From contig JBBRYJ010000001.1 of assembly GCA_038237745.1 (NCBI GenBank), forward strand, positions 1-64,000: DNA of 64,000 nt, given 5' to 3'. The notes under the pieces are model-generated. The model had not been told where the DNA came from and did not search any database. It saw only the letters and a program-made list of their open reading frames with translations. Positions within the stretch are counted from its first letter, which is position 1, and each line of letters starts with the position of its first letter. The DNA comes from DASQEH01 sp038237745 (GTDB lineage Bacteria; Actinomycetota; Actinomycetes; Propionibacteriales; Nocardioidaceae). Below are positions 17,512 through 26,808 of this stretch, piece after piece. The translations under genes were made by a program, and so were the position numbers.

Positions 17512-18696
17512 CTACCAGCTGGAGCGAACCGGCACCGGCTCGGGTCGCGGGGCACACCCATCGGGGAGCGCCACTCGCTCCAACAGGCTGCGCAGTCTCG
17601 AGATCAGCTGTGCCTCACGGTCCCGCTCGCGCTCACCCGCTACGCCGCGCACGAGCCTGTCGCGAAGAAGTCCAAGGTCGACGCCGGTCCGCTGCAATGC
17701 CCGTGCGCGGTTCTGTTCCGCACGGCCGAGCAGCTTCGCCTGCCGCCGCAGTGCACGCCGGCCGCGACGTCCGACGATGGCCGAGATCTGGTCGGGCTGG
17801 AGCCAGCCGAAGACGGTGTAGTCGTGCAGCCTGGCTGCGATCACCTGGCGCTCATGCCGTCGGATGGCTCCCACCGCGACAGCCAGCACGAGCAGCGTCG
17901 GTACAAGGAGGCCGACGTAGACCGCGACCAGCGCTTCTCCCCGCACGAAGGAGGCCGCCGTGTTGTAACTCATGTGCAGGAGGACCGCCGCGCAGTACCC
18001 GACGACGGGGGCAACGACACGCACCCCGACGTGACGGTGACGGACGGCGACTCCGATGCCGATACCGGTCATCACCGTGAACATGGGGTGGATGAACGGA
18101 GCCGCGACGCCGCGCCAGATGAACAGGCTCTGCACGGCGTCGACCGCCGCGCTGTTGTCGTTGCCAAGATCGTGCACGCGCTGGAAGATCTGCCCGTAAT
18201 AGACGACGTTCTCCGTGAAGGCGAAACCGATGCCGGTGAGGCCTGCGTACACCACGCCCGCCACCGCGCCGTTGAAGTCGTGACGCCGCCACCAGGCGAC
18301 TGCGAAGATCACCGCCGCCTTGCAGCCCTCCTCGACCCAGGGGGCGACGAAGACCGCGCTGCGTGGACTCGCGCCGTAACGGTCGCCGATCTCGATCGCC
18401 AGCCACCCGTTGAGGCGCAACGAGCCATACGCCGCGATGAGCGCCCCCCACATGAGGGCGACGAGAAGTAAGCGCGTCGGCTCGGGACGAAGCCGGTCGA
18501 GCCACAAGAAGACCATGGCCAAAGGTGCAACCGGTGCACACGCGAACAACGTCGCGTAGACGAATGCCCGTGGACCGACCACGGCGTGCAGGTCTGAGTA
18601 GAGCAGCCACCCGCACCACACAGAGAGAGCGGTCACGGCGACGATGACGGCTGGCTCATTGAGGTGACGGCTTCTCGCCGGCACGCCGGAGGCCAT
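17512..18696 (-). CDS. PrsW-family intramembrane metalloprotease
   Basis: This 394-residue polytopic protein shows PrsW-type membrane motifs: APWVEEGCKA with the paired catalytic Glu residues, GIGFAFTENVVYYG, FIHPMFTVMTG and LLHMSYN with the His ligands. A cytosolic basic tail follows. PrsW proteases of Bacillus cleave anti-sigma factors; no such substrate is visible here. ATG 18696 is chosen because GAGGAGA lies five to six bases upstream, although GTG codons at 18729 and 18723 would extend it. The N-terminus faces the tRNA-Arg gene. Confidence 0.82.
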   Translation of the reverse strand: MASGVPARSRHLNEPAVIVAVTALSVWCGWLLYSDLHAVVGPRAFVYATLFACAPVAPLAMVFLWLDRLRPEPTRLLLVALMWGALIAAYGSLRLNGWLAIEIGDRYGASPRSAVFVAPWVEEGCKAAVIFAVAWWRRHDFNGAVAGVVYAGLTGIGFAFTENVVYYGQIFQRVHDLGNDNSAAVDAVQSLFIWRGVAAPFIHPMFTVMTGIGIGVAVRHRHVGVRVVAPVVGYCAAVLLHMSYNTAASFVRGEALVAVYVGLLVPTLLVLAVAVGAIRRHERQVIAARLHDYTVFGWLQPDQISAIVGRRGRRALRRQAKLLGRAEQNRARALQRTGVDLGLLRDRLVRGVAGERERDREAQLISRLRSLLERVALPDGCAPRPEPVPVRSSW

Positions 18697-18779
18697 GCGG
18701 GGTCTCCTCGATGCAGAAGCCACGCTCACGGCTCGAGGCTACCGTCGGTGTCTCAGTAGACTCCAGGCGTCTCCACGTG

Positions 18780-18853
18780 GCGCTCGTAGCTCAGCTGGAT
18801 AGAGCAGCGGACTTCTAATCCGCCGGTCGCAGGTTCGAGTCCTGCCGGGCGCA
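18780..18853 (+). tRNA. tRNA-Arg (TCT)
   Basis: The 74-base cloverleaf has acceptor arms GCGCTCG/CGGGCGC with one G-U pair, D-arm GCTC...GAGC, anticodon stem GCGGA/TCCGC around loop CTTCTAA (anticodon TCT), and a GCAGG/CCTGC T-arm with the TTCGAGT loop. The discriminator base is A and CCA is not encoded. Confidence 0.97.
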
Positions 18854-19329
18854 CCTTGCGTTTTCCGTGGATCCGGCCGAAGGAAACTGCTCCTGAAGGC
18901 TCGAGGCGCCGGTGTGCAAGTGGCCGGTCGGACCCTGGCCTCAGCTGGTCGTCCCTTTTGTTCGCCGAACGACCATGCTTCCACGATTCCGCTACGACGC
19001 GGCTTCAAGTCCTGTGACGGTTGGTTCACAAGGACGGAGAGACTGTTGACGACGGAAACAGTGGTGAGCCCAGCCCGAAAGTTCCGCTGGATCGGGAAGC
19101 AGTGGATACGGGCTTTCCCTCGCCCGTGCGCCGAGAAGTCTGGGCGCCAGGGCGTTCGCGGACTTCGCGTCCCAGAATCCTGTGGTGCTCATGGTGGGTT
19201 ACATCTCCGAGTCAGGCGACAAGGACCGCCGATAGGGCGAGGCAGGACGTCGACAAGCCCGACCGATCAGGGCTCCAGCCAACGACCTCCCTCAGGTCAA
19301 CGCGGCGCTGTCAGTGTGGATCGCCTTCG
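18854..19329. other. Long intergenic stretch with a possible decayed small gene
   Basis: No intact gene is recognised here. On the plus strand, codons from TTG 19046 (preceded by GGAGAG) read LTTETVVSPARKFRWIGKQW. After a change of frame near 19110, codons rich in G/C at third positions read FADFASQNPVVLMVGYI and end at TAG 19233-19235. This could be a small protein gene broken by one frameshift. The support is only codon usage, so confidence in that reading is low. Confidence 0.3.
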
Positions 19330-19704
19330 TCACGAAGGGCCGTCGTAGCCCAGGCTCCGGATCCGGTCGTCGATGAGGGCGTTGAGCTCGTGGCCGAACT
19401 CTTCTCGCGACGCCAGCGCAATCAGCTCGGTGAGGATCTCGGCGGCGACGTCGGCATCGAACAGGTACAGGATCTTCGAGCGCTCCTCCGTCTTGTTGAT
19501 GCGCCCACCCAAGGTCATAGCCACGTTGAGGTAGCCGGTGAGCTCCCCACCGATCTCAGGTTCGACCAACGCGATGTCGACCTTGTCGAGCAGCACGCCG
19601 TCCGTCATATCGAGGGTCACAGCCTTGTTGTCTCGCTGACTCCCCTCAAGGATGTCGCCGCCCGGCCGGCGCGGATCGGTGTTCTCCTCGACGCTTCTGT
19701 TCAT
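19330..19704 (-). CDS. Hypothetical protein
   Basis: This 124-residue, acidic, soluble protein has no recognised domain. It begins MNRSVEENTDPRRPGGD, has a predicted alpha-helical second half (DADVAAEILTELIALASREE) and no signal or membrane segment. AGGAGG lies six bases before the ATG at 19704, which strongly supports translation. It sits alone, divergent from the kinase gene. No function is proposed. Confidence 0.7.
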   Translation of the reverse strand: MNRSVEENTDPRRPGGDILEGSQRDNKAVTLDMTDGVLLDKVDIALVEPEIGGELTGYLNVAMTLGGRINKTEERSKILYLFDADVAAEILTELIALASREEFGHELNALIDDRIRSLGYDGPS

Positions 19705-19935
19705 GTGAGCCTCCTGGGAGAGAAGCGGTCGTCCTGTAGGGGACCGTCCTTGCGCTGGTCACACCCTCCCACTCAGTCACAACAATGACCATCCGCAGAC
19801 AAGACCACCAGGGCACCCGGGCGCCGAGTAGGCGGGCCTGCTGGGGAACAGCGCGACCGCGGACATGAGACGATTGCCGCTCCTGGGGCCGGCTAGAGGC
19901 CGTCGGGCACTCGAGAACTGGGTATAGGCCTCTTC

Positions 19936-21591
19936 ATGCAGCCCGAGCTGATAGCCGACCGGTATCGCGTCGAGCGTGCCGTCGGCAGGGGCGGCATGGG
20001 CATCGTGTGGTTGTGCACCGACGAGATCCTCCATCGCCGGGTCGCCGTGAAGCAGGTCGGCTCGCTTCCTGGCGAGTCTCCAGATGAAACCGTACGGGCC
20101 ATGAGGGAAGCCCGCCTCGGCGCAGCGCTCAACCACAAGAACGCCGTCTCCATCTACGATGTCGTGGCGGACGGTGCCACGACATGGCTCGTGATGGAGT
20201 ACGTTCCCTCGCACACGCTGTCACAGCTGATCGCTGCGGTCGGGCGGCTGCCACCGTCGCGGGTGGCGCACATCGGAGCTCAGGTCGCAGCGGCTCTCAG
20301 CAGTGCCCACGCCCTTGGGATCGTCCACCGCGACATCAAGCCCGGAAACATCCTGGTCGGCGAGGACGACGTGGCGTTGATCAGTGACTTCGGCATCGCC
20401 CGTGGCCATCAAGACGTCAAGCTCACTCAGACAGGGATGGTGACGGGTACTCCGGCCTTCTTCTCTCCCGAGCTCGCCCGCGGTGAGGAAGCCACCTTCG
20501 CCTCCGACGTGTGGGCATTCGGCATTACGTTGTACACGGCGACGGAGGGGGCGCCGCCGTACGAGCCCCACTCAAACCCGCTGGCGATGCTGAATCATAT
20601 TGCGAGCGAGCCGCTACCCCCTCCGACACATGCGGGCGTGATGACGGGGGTCATCGAAGACATGTTGCGATTTGATCCGCAGCGCCGCTCGACGATGCCC
20701 GACGTCGTCGCCGCGCTGACGCGGGTCACGCAGCAGGTCGGTGCGGCTCAAGACCCTCACGCGGGCGTCGACGACGGGTTCGGGGCAGCCGCGGTACTCG
20801 AGCCTTCTGAGCAGACGTCTCTCATCGAGCCGGCGGTGGAGCCCGAGTACGAGCAGCCGGTCATGCTACCGGCCGTCGCGAGCAGCTGGACAGACCAGCC
20901 GTGGGCCCAGCCGACGCCTCCAACCCGACGGCATCATCCGGTAGGGCGGCTGGCCACGGCTGCGTTGGGACTCCTCGTCCTGGTCGGTGCGGCCGCACTG
21001 CTGTGGAATCTGCTGGGCCTCGGGTCAACCGGTAGCCAGAGCCCGACATCGCTCGGCGCGTCGGGCGCAACGGGAACGAAATCAGGCAGGTCACACCACC
21101 ACAAGGGAACGGGGGCTCCACACACGGGCTCCACCACGTCCGGGGCGCCGACGACCACGCCGACCACAACCGCCTCGTCCGGTGAGACGAGCACGCAGAC
21201 ATCTGCTACGACCACGTCGACTCCGTCGACTCCGTTGACCACCGGCACCTCGCACGGTCCCACCAAAGGCTCGAATGGCTCCGGATCAGCCACGACCCCC
21301 GAGGACTTCGCCAGGTCATACTTCGACACCGTCCCCGGTGACCTGGACGCGGGTTGGAACCTGATTGCGCCGAGCATGCAGGCAAGGCTCGGGCGGGGGT
21401 CGTACGACGGCTTCTGGGGTTCGGTCGCATCTGTCGACGTCAGCAACGTCTTCGCCGTCGACAGCCAGACCGTGCAGTACCAGATCGTGTACACCCTCAC
21501 CGACGGAAGCCAGTCCAGTGAGACCAAGCAGCTGACCTTGCAGCGCAGTGGTGACTCATACGCCATCACGAGTGACACGAACGTGAGTTAG
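19936..21591 (+). CDS. PknB-type membrane Ser/Thr protein kinase
   Basis: The 551-residue protein begins with a Hanks kinase domain: glycine loop VGRGGMG, Lys39 in VAVKQ, catalytic loop HRDIKPGN at 131-138, DFG at 151-153 and GTPAFFSPE. A proline-rich linker leads to one transmembrane helix at about 339-361. The outside part is a Ser/Thr-rich stalk of about 90 residues and a C-terminal globular segment (PEDFARSYFDTV onward) that looks NTF2-like. It lacks PASTA repeats, so it is not PknB itself. A TATAGG hexamer at 19923-19928 ends seven bases before the ATG, so the mRNA may be leaderless. Confidence 0.88.
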   Translation: MQPELIADRYRVERAVGRGGMGIVWLCTDEILHRRVAVKQVGSLPGESPDETVRAMREARLGAALNHKNAVSIYDVVADGATTWLVMEYVPSHTLSQLIAAVGRLPPSRVAHIGAQVAAALSSAHALGIVHRDIKPGNILVGEDDVALISDFGIARGHQDVKLTQTGMVTGTPAFFSPELARGEEATFASDVWAFGITLYTATEGAPPYEPHSNPLAMLNHIASEPLPPPTHAGVMTGVIEDMLRFDPQRRSTMPDVVAALTRVTQQVGAAQDPHAGVDDGFGAAAVLEPSEQTSLIEPAVEPEYEQPVMLPAVASSWTDQPWAQPTPPTRRHHPVGRLATAALGLLVLVGAAALLWNLLGLGSTGSQSPTSLGASGATGTKSGRSHHHKGTGAPHTGSTTSGAPTTTPTTTASSGETSTQTSATTTSTPSTPLTTGTSHGPTKGSNGSGSATTPEDFARSYFDTVPGDLDAGWNLIAPSMQARLGRGSYDGFWGSVASVDVSNVFAVDSQTVQYQIVYTLTDGSQSSETKQLTLQRSGDSYAITSDTNVS

Positions 21592-21754
21592 CCCGAACTA
21601 CACCGAATCGACGCCTGCCTATCACTCGGCGGACCTAGGCTTCTGAGGAGGCTCTCGCACGCTGGGCTGCGGTCCACGCAGTGGAGAAGGGCCGCTTCCG
21701 TTCCAGGCCTGGGTAGGCACCCGGCGCCTAGGATGCTCAGCGTGACCTGGTCGC

Positions 21755-21785
21755 ATGGCGTGCGTTTGCTTCGGTGACACGCCAT
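21755..21785. repeat. 8-bp inverted repeat ahead of secreted-protein gene
   Basis: ATGGCGTG at 21755-21762 and CACGCCAT at 21778-21785 form a perfect inverted repeat with a 15-base spacer, 28 bases upstream of the start codon of the secreted protein. It could be an operator or a leader hairpin; no regulator can be assigned. Confidence 0.4.
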
Positions 21786-21812
21786 TTCGCTGCTATGTAG
21801 AGGGGTCTCTGG

Positions 21813-23183
21813 ATGACTCGAACCACAAGGACGCACATGACTCTGCTGAGTACCGTGCTCGTGGGAGGGGTGCTGTGTGCCCTTCCGCTGGCAGCGGGCG
21901 CGTCGATCGAGCACACCACCGACCTGAGCCAGAACGCCGTGGATTACACCCCCAACATGGTGCCTACGACAGCCGTGCCCCACCCCCGGGTGGACGCCTA
22001 CGGAATGATCGGGGACCAGATGTTCGCGGGAGGCGAGTTCGACAGCGTCGCGCAAGGCCCGAGCACCTTCCAGCGCGTGGACCTGCTGAGCTTCAGCGGC
22101 CTCGACGGAACGGTCTCTACGTCTTTCCATCCGATTATCACGGGCGTCCAGGTGTGGGCGATCGCCACCGACGCCGCCACCAACTCGGTCTACGTCGGTG
22201 GAGACTTCACCACGGTGAACGGCGTCAAGCGTGCTGCCCTGGTCAAGCTAGACGCCACGTCGGGGGCAGTGGACACAAGGTTCACACCCCCGTTCCACGC
22301 GGGGCGGGTCACCGACCTGCAGAAGATCATTACGAGCGACGGGACGACCCGGCTCCTCGTCGCTGGCAACATGGGCAAGCGGTTGTTCTCGTTGAACCCG
22401 GCAACGGGTGTGGACGACGGGTACATGAACTTCGCGATCACCGACCCGATCCCGGGGGCGTGGGGGCACGAGGCCGTCTACCACTTCGCGGTCGACCCGG
22501 GCCGGACCCATCTGGTCGCCACCGGCAACTTCCAGAAGGTCAACGCTCAGTCCCGCACCAGGTTCTTCATGCTCGACCTGGGAGCGACCAGTGCGACCTT
22601 GGACAACTGGTACTACCCGGGCTTCGCCAAGCCGTGTACGTCGACCGCTCCGCGTCGCATCGCATATCTGCAAGGGGTCGACTGGTCGCCGTCAGGCGAC
22701 GCCTTCGACATCACCGCGACTGGGCAGATCTCCCTCGGAAAGGAGAACGTCTGGTACCAGCGCCTAGGGTCCAAGAATCTTCCGAACACGACCGTCTGCG
22801 ACGCCGTAGGTCGGTTCAACCTGAACGATTACACCAAGCCAGCCTGGATCAACTACACCGGGGGCGACAGTGTCTGGGTCGTCACCGACACCGGCAAAGC
22901 GGTCTACACCCAGGGCCACTACAAGTGGATGGACAACCCCGACGGCTTCAGCAGCCAGGGATTCGGAGACAAGACTTCGGGGGCACCAGCCGCTCAGCGC
23001 CGGGGCATCGGAGCGATAGACCCGGCCACCGGCTTGGCGAACAGCTGGGACCCAGGGGTCAGGAGCGCCATGGGCGGCAAGGCCCTGCTGTCGACCCGGA
23101 GCGGTCTGTGGGTCGGCAACGACTCGGCGCACTTCGGCGGCGAGCCGCACTACGGAATAGCCTTCGCCCCCCTGCTGCCCTGA
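21813..23183 (+). CDS. Secreted beta-propeller-like protein
   Basis: The 456-residue protein starts with a signal peptide (LLSTVLVGGVLCALPLAAGA) and then has repeated strands with GG-E/D-F motifs, such as MFAGGEFDSV, VYVGGDFTTVNG and VAGNMGKRL. These resemble the delta-60/propeller-type repeats of secreted actinobacterial proteins. No catalytic residues are recognised. The ATG at 21813 follows AGAGGGG. It is probably extracellular and may bind a ligand or surface polymer; the specific role is unknown. Confidence 0.7.
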   Translation: MTRTTRTHMTLLSTVLVGGVLCALPLAAGASIEHTTDLSQNAVDYTPNMVPTTAVPHPRVDAYGMIGDQMFAGGEFDSVAQGPSTFQRVDLLSFSGLDGTVSTSFHPIITGVQVWAIATDAATNSVYVGGDFTTVNGVKRAALVKLDATSGAVDTRFTPPFHAGRVTDLQKIITSDGTTRLLVAGNMGKRLFSLNPATGVDDGYMNFAITDPIPGAWGHEAVYHFAVDPGRTHLVATGNFQKVNAQSRTRFFMLDLGATSATLDNWYYPGFAKPCTSTAPRRIAYLQGVDWSPSGDAFDITATGQISLGKENVWYQRLGSKNLPNTTVCDAVGRFNLNDYTKPAWINYTGGDSVWVVTDTGKAVYTQGHYKWMDNPDGFSSQGFGDKTSGAPAAQRRGIGAIDPATGLANSWDPGVRSAMGGKALLSTRSGLWVGNDSAHFGGEPHYGIAFAPLLP

Positions 23184-23230
23184 CCGCCATGCGGCCTGGT
23201 CCGGGCGACTTCGCACCGCCGCCGAGCCTC

Positions 23231-23246
23231 GCCCCACGGGTGGGGC
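23231..23246. terminator. Possible terminator hairpin after secreted-protein gene
   Basis: GCCCCAC at 23231-23237 and GTGGGGC at 23240-23246 form a compact GC-rich hairpin 48 bases after the stop codon of the secreted protein. No U-run follows, as is usual in high-GC actinomycetes, so the call is tentative. Confidence 0.35.
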
Positions 23247-23309
23247 TGCCCGTCAGCGCGACTCCGTAAACGCCACATCTAGCTGGCAGCACGCCGTAAT
23301 GTGTCGCGG

Positions 23310-23933
23310 GTGAATGACAGGCTGGTATGGATCGACTGTGAGATGACCGGGCTCGACCTAAAGGCGGATGCGCTGATCGAGGTCGCAGCCCTGGTGACGG
23401 ATTTCGAGCTCGAGGTGCTCGGCGAGGGTGTCGACATCGTCGTCCGGCCACCGGCCGAGTCCCTGGATCAGATGGTCGAGGTTGTCAGGACGATGCACAC
23501 ATACTCCGGGCTGCTGGACGAGCTGTCCGGCGGTGTCGACCTGGCTACGGCGGAGGGCCAGGTGCTGGACTACGTACGCTCGTTCGTGCCGGAGCCTCGG
23601 AAGGCACCCCTGGCCGGCAACACTGTCGGCACCGACCGGCTCTTCCTGACTCGCGACATGCCCATCCTCGAGAGCCATCTGCACTACCGGATCGTGGACG
23701 TCTCCTCGATCAAGGAGCTCTCACGCCGCTGGTACCCCAAGGCCTACTTCAACAGCCCGCCGAAGACCGGCAACCATCGGGCGCTCGCCGACATTCAAGA
23801 GAGCATCGAGGAGCTTCGTTACTATCGCGCGACCGTCTTCGTCCCACCTCCCGGACCGGACTCCGAGACGGCAAGGGGCCTTGCCGCAGAGCATGGTGGG
23901 TCTATCACCGCGCAGCAAAGGCCCTTGTCCTGA
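23310..23933 (+). CDS. orn: Oligoribonuclease
   Basis: The 207-residue DEDDh exonuclease has LVWIDCEMTGLDL (motif ExoI with Asp and Glu), the Asp of NTVGTDRLFLTRDMP, and HRALADIQESIEELRYY (ExoIII with His and Asp). It degrades two- to five-nucleotide RNAs and the pGpG produced by EAL-type c-di-GMP phosphodiesterases, several of which are encoded in this window. GTG 23310 gives the usual VNDRLVWID start; GTG 23301 would add three residues. As in M. tuberculosis, tRNA-His follows directly. Confidence 0.95.
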   Translation: MNDRLVWIDCEMTGLDLKADALIEVAALVTDFELEVLGEGVDIVVRPPAESLDQMVEVVRTMHTYSGLLDELSGGVDLATAEGQVLDYVRSFVPEPRKAPLAGNTVGTDRLFLTRDMPILESHLHYRIVDVSSIKELSRRWYPKAYFNSPPKTGNHRALADIQESIEELRYYRATVFVPPPGPDSETARGLAAEHGGSITAQQRPLS

Positions 23934-24002
23934 CGTGGCCCCCGTAGCGGCTACAATTCTCTAGCCGCGGCGGGGGCAGAGCAGCACCCCGTGCGCGACG
24001 TG

Positions 24003-24075
24003 GTGGGTGTAGCTCAGCTGGTAGAGCTCCTGGTTGTGGTCCAGGTGGCCGCGGGTTCAAGTCCCGTCACTCACC
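24003..24075 (+). tRNA. tRNA-His (GTG)
   Basis: The 73-base cloverleaf has acceptor GTGGGTG/CACTCAC, D-arm GCTC...GAGC, anticodon stem CCTGG/CCAGG around loop TTGTGGT (anticodon GTG), and T-loop TTCAAGT. C at 24075 can pair with G at 24002, the extra G-1 typical of tRNA-His. It lies 69 bases after orn. Confidence 0.97.
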
Positions 24076-24084
24076 CTCGACAAG

Positions 24085-24123
24085 GCCCTTCCGACCTCGC
24101 GGCCAAAGCCCGGTCGGAAGGGC
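24085..24123. terminator. Bidirectional terminator hairpin
   Basis: GCCCTTCCGACC at 24085-24096 and GGTCGGAAGGGC at 24112-24123 form a perfect 12-bp stem with a 15-base loop. It lies between tRNA-His and the convergent pirin gene, so it can stop transcription from both sides. Confidence 0.8.
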
Positions 24124-24128
24124 TTACG

Positions 24129-25115
24129 TCACGATGACGTCGAGCGGATGGTCGAGCCCAGCCCGTGTACGGAGGGGATCTGGCCCAGACGACCGCGCTG
24201 GAAGTCGTCGAAGGCAGCCAGGACCTCGTCACGGGTGTTCATGACGAACGGACCACCCCAGGCGATCGGTTCGCCGATCGGCTGCCCGCCCAGGACGATG
24301 ACCTCCAATGACGGGGAGCTCGTCTCCTGCCCCGCTGCCGCCGCGAGCACCACGTCGTCGCCTGCTCCGAGGACGGCCAGCTGCCCGGTGCTGACCGGCC
24401 GCCGCTCCGTCCCGACCGAACCGTGGCCCGCCAGGACATACACGAGTGCGTTGAAGTCGCGCCGCCAGGGCAGTGAGAGCTCACCGGTCGCCGCGACGGT
24501 TGCGTGCACCATCGTCATTGGTGAGTAGGTCGATCCCGGCCCACTGACGCCGCCGACCTCTCCCGCGATGACGCGTACCAGAGCCCCCGCGTCGGCTGAC
24601 GTTACGAGGCCGACCTCGCCGCCTCGCAGGTCCTGGTAGCGAGGAGCTGCCCACTTCTGCTCCCTTGGCAGGTTGACCCAGAGCTGCAGTCCGTGGAAGA
24701 GACCGCCCGACTTCACGAGCCACTCCGGGGGCCTCTCGATGTGCAAGATGCCTCCACCCGCCGTCATCCACTGGGTGTCGCCGTTGCTGATCGTCCCGCC
24801 GCCGCCGTGGTTGTCCTGGTGCTCGAAGGTGCCGTCCAACAGGTACGTCACCGTCTCGAAGCCTCGGTGCGGGTGCCAGGAAGTACCTTTCGGCTCGCCG
24901 GGCGCGTATTCCACCTCCCCCATCTGGTCCATCATGATGAACGGGTCGAGGAGGGACAGGTCCACTCCGGCGAAGGCACGACGGACGGGGAAACCTTCTC
25001 CCTCGTAGCCTTTGGGGCCGGTCGTGACGCTGAGGACAGGTCGCGCTGACGTGCTGGCTGAGCGGGCAGGGATACGCGGCAGGATCGTGAGATCGTCGAC
25101 GGTGACTGCGGGCAT
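24129..25115 (-). CDS. Pirin family protein
   Basis: The 328-residue bicupin contains the pirin metal site HPHRGFETVTYLLDG with EHQDN, and TAGGGILHIERPP. Bacterial pirins bind iron; some have quercetin dioxygenase activity or interact with metabolic enzymes. TTGAGGAGCGACA directly before the ATG gives a clear ribosome-binding site. The gene ends beside the hairpin at 24085-24123. Confidence 0.9.
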   Translation of the reverse strand: MPAVTVDDLTILPRIPARSASTSARPVLSVTTGPKGYEGEGFPVRRAFAGVDLSLLDPFIMMDQMGEVEYAPGEPKGTSWHPHRGFETVTYLLDGTFEHQDNHGGGGTISNGDTQWMTAGGGILHIERPPEWLVKSGGLFHGLQLWVNLPREQKWAAPRYQDLRGGEVGLVTSADAGALVRVIAGEVGGVSGPGSTYSPMTMVHATVAATGELSLPWRRDFNALVYVLAGHGSVGTERRPVSTGQLAVLGAGDDVVLAAAAGQETSSPSLEVIVLGGQPIGEPIAWGGPFVMNTRDEVLAAFDDFQRGRLGQIPSVHGLGSTIRSTSS

Positions 25116-25194
25116 TGTCGCTCCTCAAGTGGCTTGCGTTCCAGCCCCTTCGACAAGGCGGCTGCTGACCTCGGGTACAACACTAGTTGAAGAC

Positions 25195-26733
25195 TCAATC
25201 TTCCTGTGGTGGTCTCACCCCGGTTGAGGCGGAGACCGCGTCGGCACAGCTCGGTGTCGCAGGTTCCTCACGCGTTAGGCCGTCCAGCAGATAGACCTCG
25301 TGCCCGCAGATGGTGGCGACAAGCTGGTACCGCTCCTCTCGGACTCGCCGGAAGTCCGAGGTATCGAGCCCCCACCAGTTGAAGTCCCCGATCTCGACCA
25401 GCCAGGTGGGCGCATCAGCTCCCTCGAGGAGACCAACGAGCTCGTGCAGATGTGGGTCTCTGGTGCGGATCGGCAGGCTCCAGGAGTATTCGTAGGGGGT
25501 CGTGAGACCCGCTTCTTGCATGACGTTGGGGGCACCATAGGCGAGCACCGCAGAGTCCCCGGGTTCGGAGGCGGCCCTCAGGTAGCTGGCCATCGTCTCG
25601 GTGAAGGCCTGGTCCGGCACAACCATCGGCGCTTCGACAAGGACAGTGACGACCGATGCGACTGCGACGTACGAAGCCACGGCGTGCCCGCCCAGCCACC
25701 TTCGCTTGCGTCGAGTCGCAAGGGCAGTGCCGAGGGCGAGGACCGGAACAGCTTGCAGCAGGTAGTGGTTCCACCAGCTCGCGCCGACAAGGATGCTCAC
25801 GAGAACGTATACAGCCATCACGATTGCGGCGACATGCACGTCCTTCTTGATCTGCGACCGTCGACCCGCAATGAGGAGCTGCCAGCTCAGGAAGAAAATC
25901 CCCGACACCAAGGCGGCCATGCCGAGCGACTCGAGCCGGTGGTACGGCGGTCCGCTGCTCGCGTCTCTGATGACGCTCAGCGACTCTTGGCGGAACTCGA
26001 CGAGTGCGATCCAGAGGCGCGACACCCCTGGGCCGTCGGAACTCCTAGCCCAGACAACTGTAAGAATGAGGGGTGCCGCGCTCCCCGCTATCCCCGCGAC
26101 GATGAGCCGCCAGTTCTCACGGGGGTGCAAGGCGAGCAGCACTGCCGCGAAGATGCCTCCGTCGACGAAGTTCTGCTTCGACAAGAAGGCGAACGAGACG
26201 AAGAATCCCGCTGCGAAGGCACAGGCGATCGAGACGCTCGTCGACCGGTGACCGTATCGTGCCTCCAGAATGAGTGCGCAGGAGATCATCACGAAGCTGC
26301 CGGCGATGATCTCCCCCGTCAAGGCGAAGCCGTCCAGAAGGAAGCATGCCGTCAGGCTGGCGGCCACGACTGCGGCCGTGACGGCTCCTCGACGGCCGTT
26401 GACGACCCCGCCGGCCCACCAGGCCGCGCCGATGGTGACCGAGCCGAAAGCGAGGCTGAAAAGCCGCAGGGTGACGCGGTCTCCACCGAGAAGGTAGGCC
26501 AGCTTGAAGATGAGCAAGAGCAGCGGTGGTCGGTCGACCCACTGGTCGCTGTAGATGGCGTCCCCGCGGCCATGCCACTGGCCCGCGACCAAGAGGAAGC
26601 CGCCCTCGTCGTCCTGCAAGGACACGGTGAGGAAGGGCAGCCGCAGTACCGCCGCCGAGACAAGGCAGATGAGAAGGGCACGACCAGGGTGCGCCACGAG
26701 CCATCCCCACACCGCTGAGACCCGTGCCGCCAT
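25195..26733 (-). CDS. GT39/ArnT-like membrane glycosyltransferase
   Basis: The 512-residue polytopic protein has an early QDDEGGF motif after the first helix, typical of the acidic catalytic pair in GT-C enzymes such as PMT and ArnT, then a DRPPLLLLIFKLAYLLGG loop and about ten further helices. It should transfer a sugar from a polyprenyl-phosphate donor on the outer face of the membrane. The C-terminal 130 residues form a soluble domain. No ribosome-binding site is obvious. It is isolated from other cell-envelope genes, so the acceptor is unknown. Confidence 0.75.
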   Translation of the reverse strand: MAARVSAVWGWLVAHPGRALLICLVSAAVLRLPFLTVSLQDDEGGFLLVAGQWHGRGDAIYSDQWVDRPPLLLLIFKLAYLLGGDRVTLRLFSLAFGSVTIGAAWWAGGVVNGRRGAVTAAVVAASLTACFLLDGFALTGEIIAGSFVMISCALILEARYGHRSTSVSIACAFAAGFFVSFAFLSKQNFVDGGIFAAVLLALHPRENWRLIVAGIAGSAAPLILTVVWARSSDGPGVSRLWIALVEFRQESLSVIRDASSGPPYHRLESLGMAALVSGIFFLSWQLLIAGRRSQIKKDVHVAAIVMAVYVLVSILVGASWWNHYLLQAVPVLALGTALATRRKRRWLGGHAVASYVAVASVVTVLVEAPMVVPDQAFTETMASYLRAASEPGDSAVLAYGAPNVMQEAGLTTPYEYSWSLPIRTRDPHLHELVGLLEGADAPTWLVEIGDFNWWGLDTSDFRRVREERYQLVATICGHEVYLLDGLTREEPATPSCADAVSASTGVRPPQED

Positions 26734-26808
26734 GGCGATGAGCCTAGGTTGCGGCGAAGTGCCGTTCGCGGCGTCCCTGCGATCGTGGGCGGACTTCTCT
26801 GCGGCCGG

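Noticed and set aside
18739..19029. Minus-strand reading frame across tRNA-Arg with GRTRTCDRRIRSPLL
   Set aside because: This is the well-known spurious translation of the antisense of a tRNA gene and not a protein.
21588..22130. Minus-strand frame opposite the secreted protein start
   Set aside because: It has no conserved motif, and the plus strand carries a signal peptide and domain repeats.
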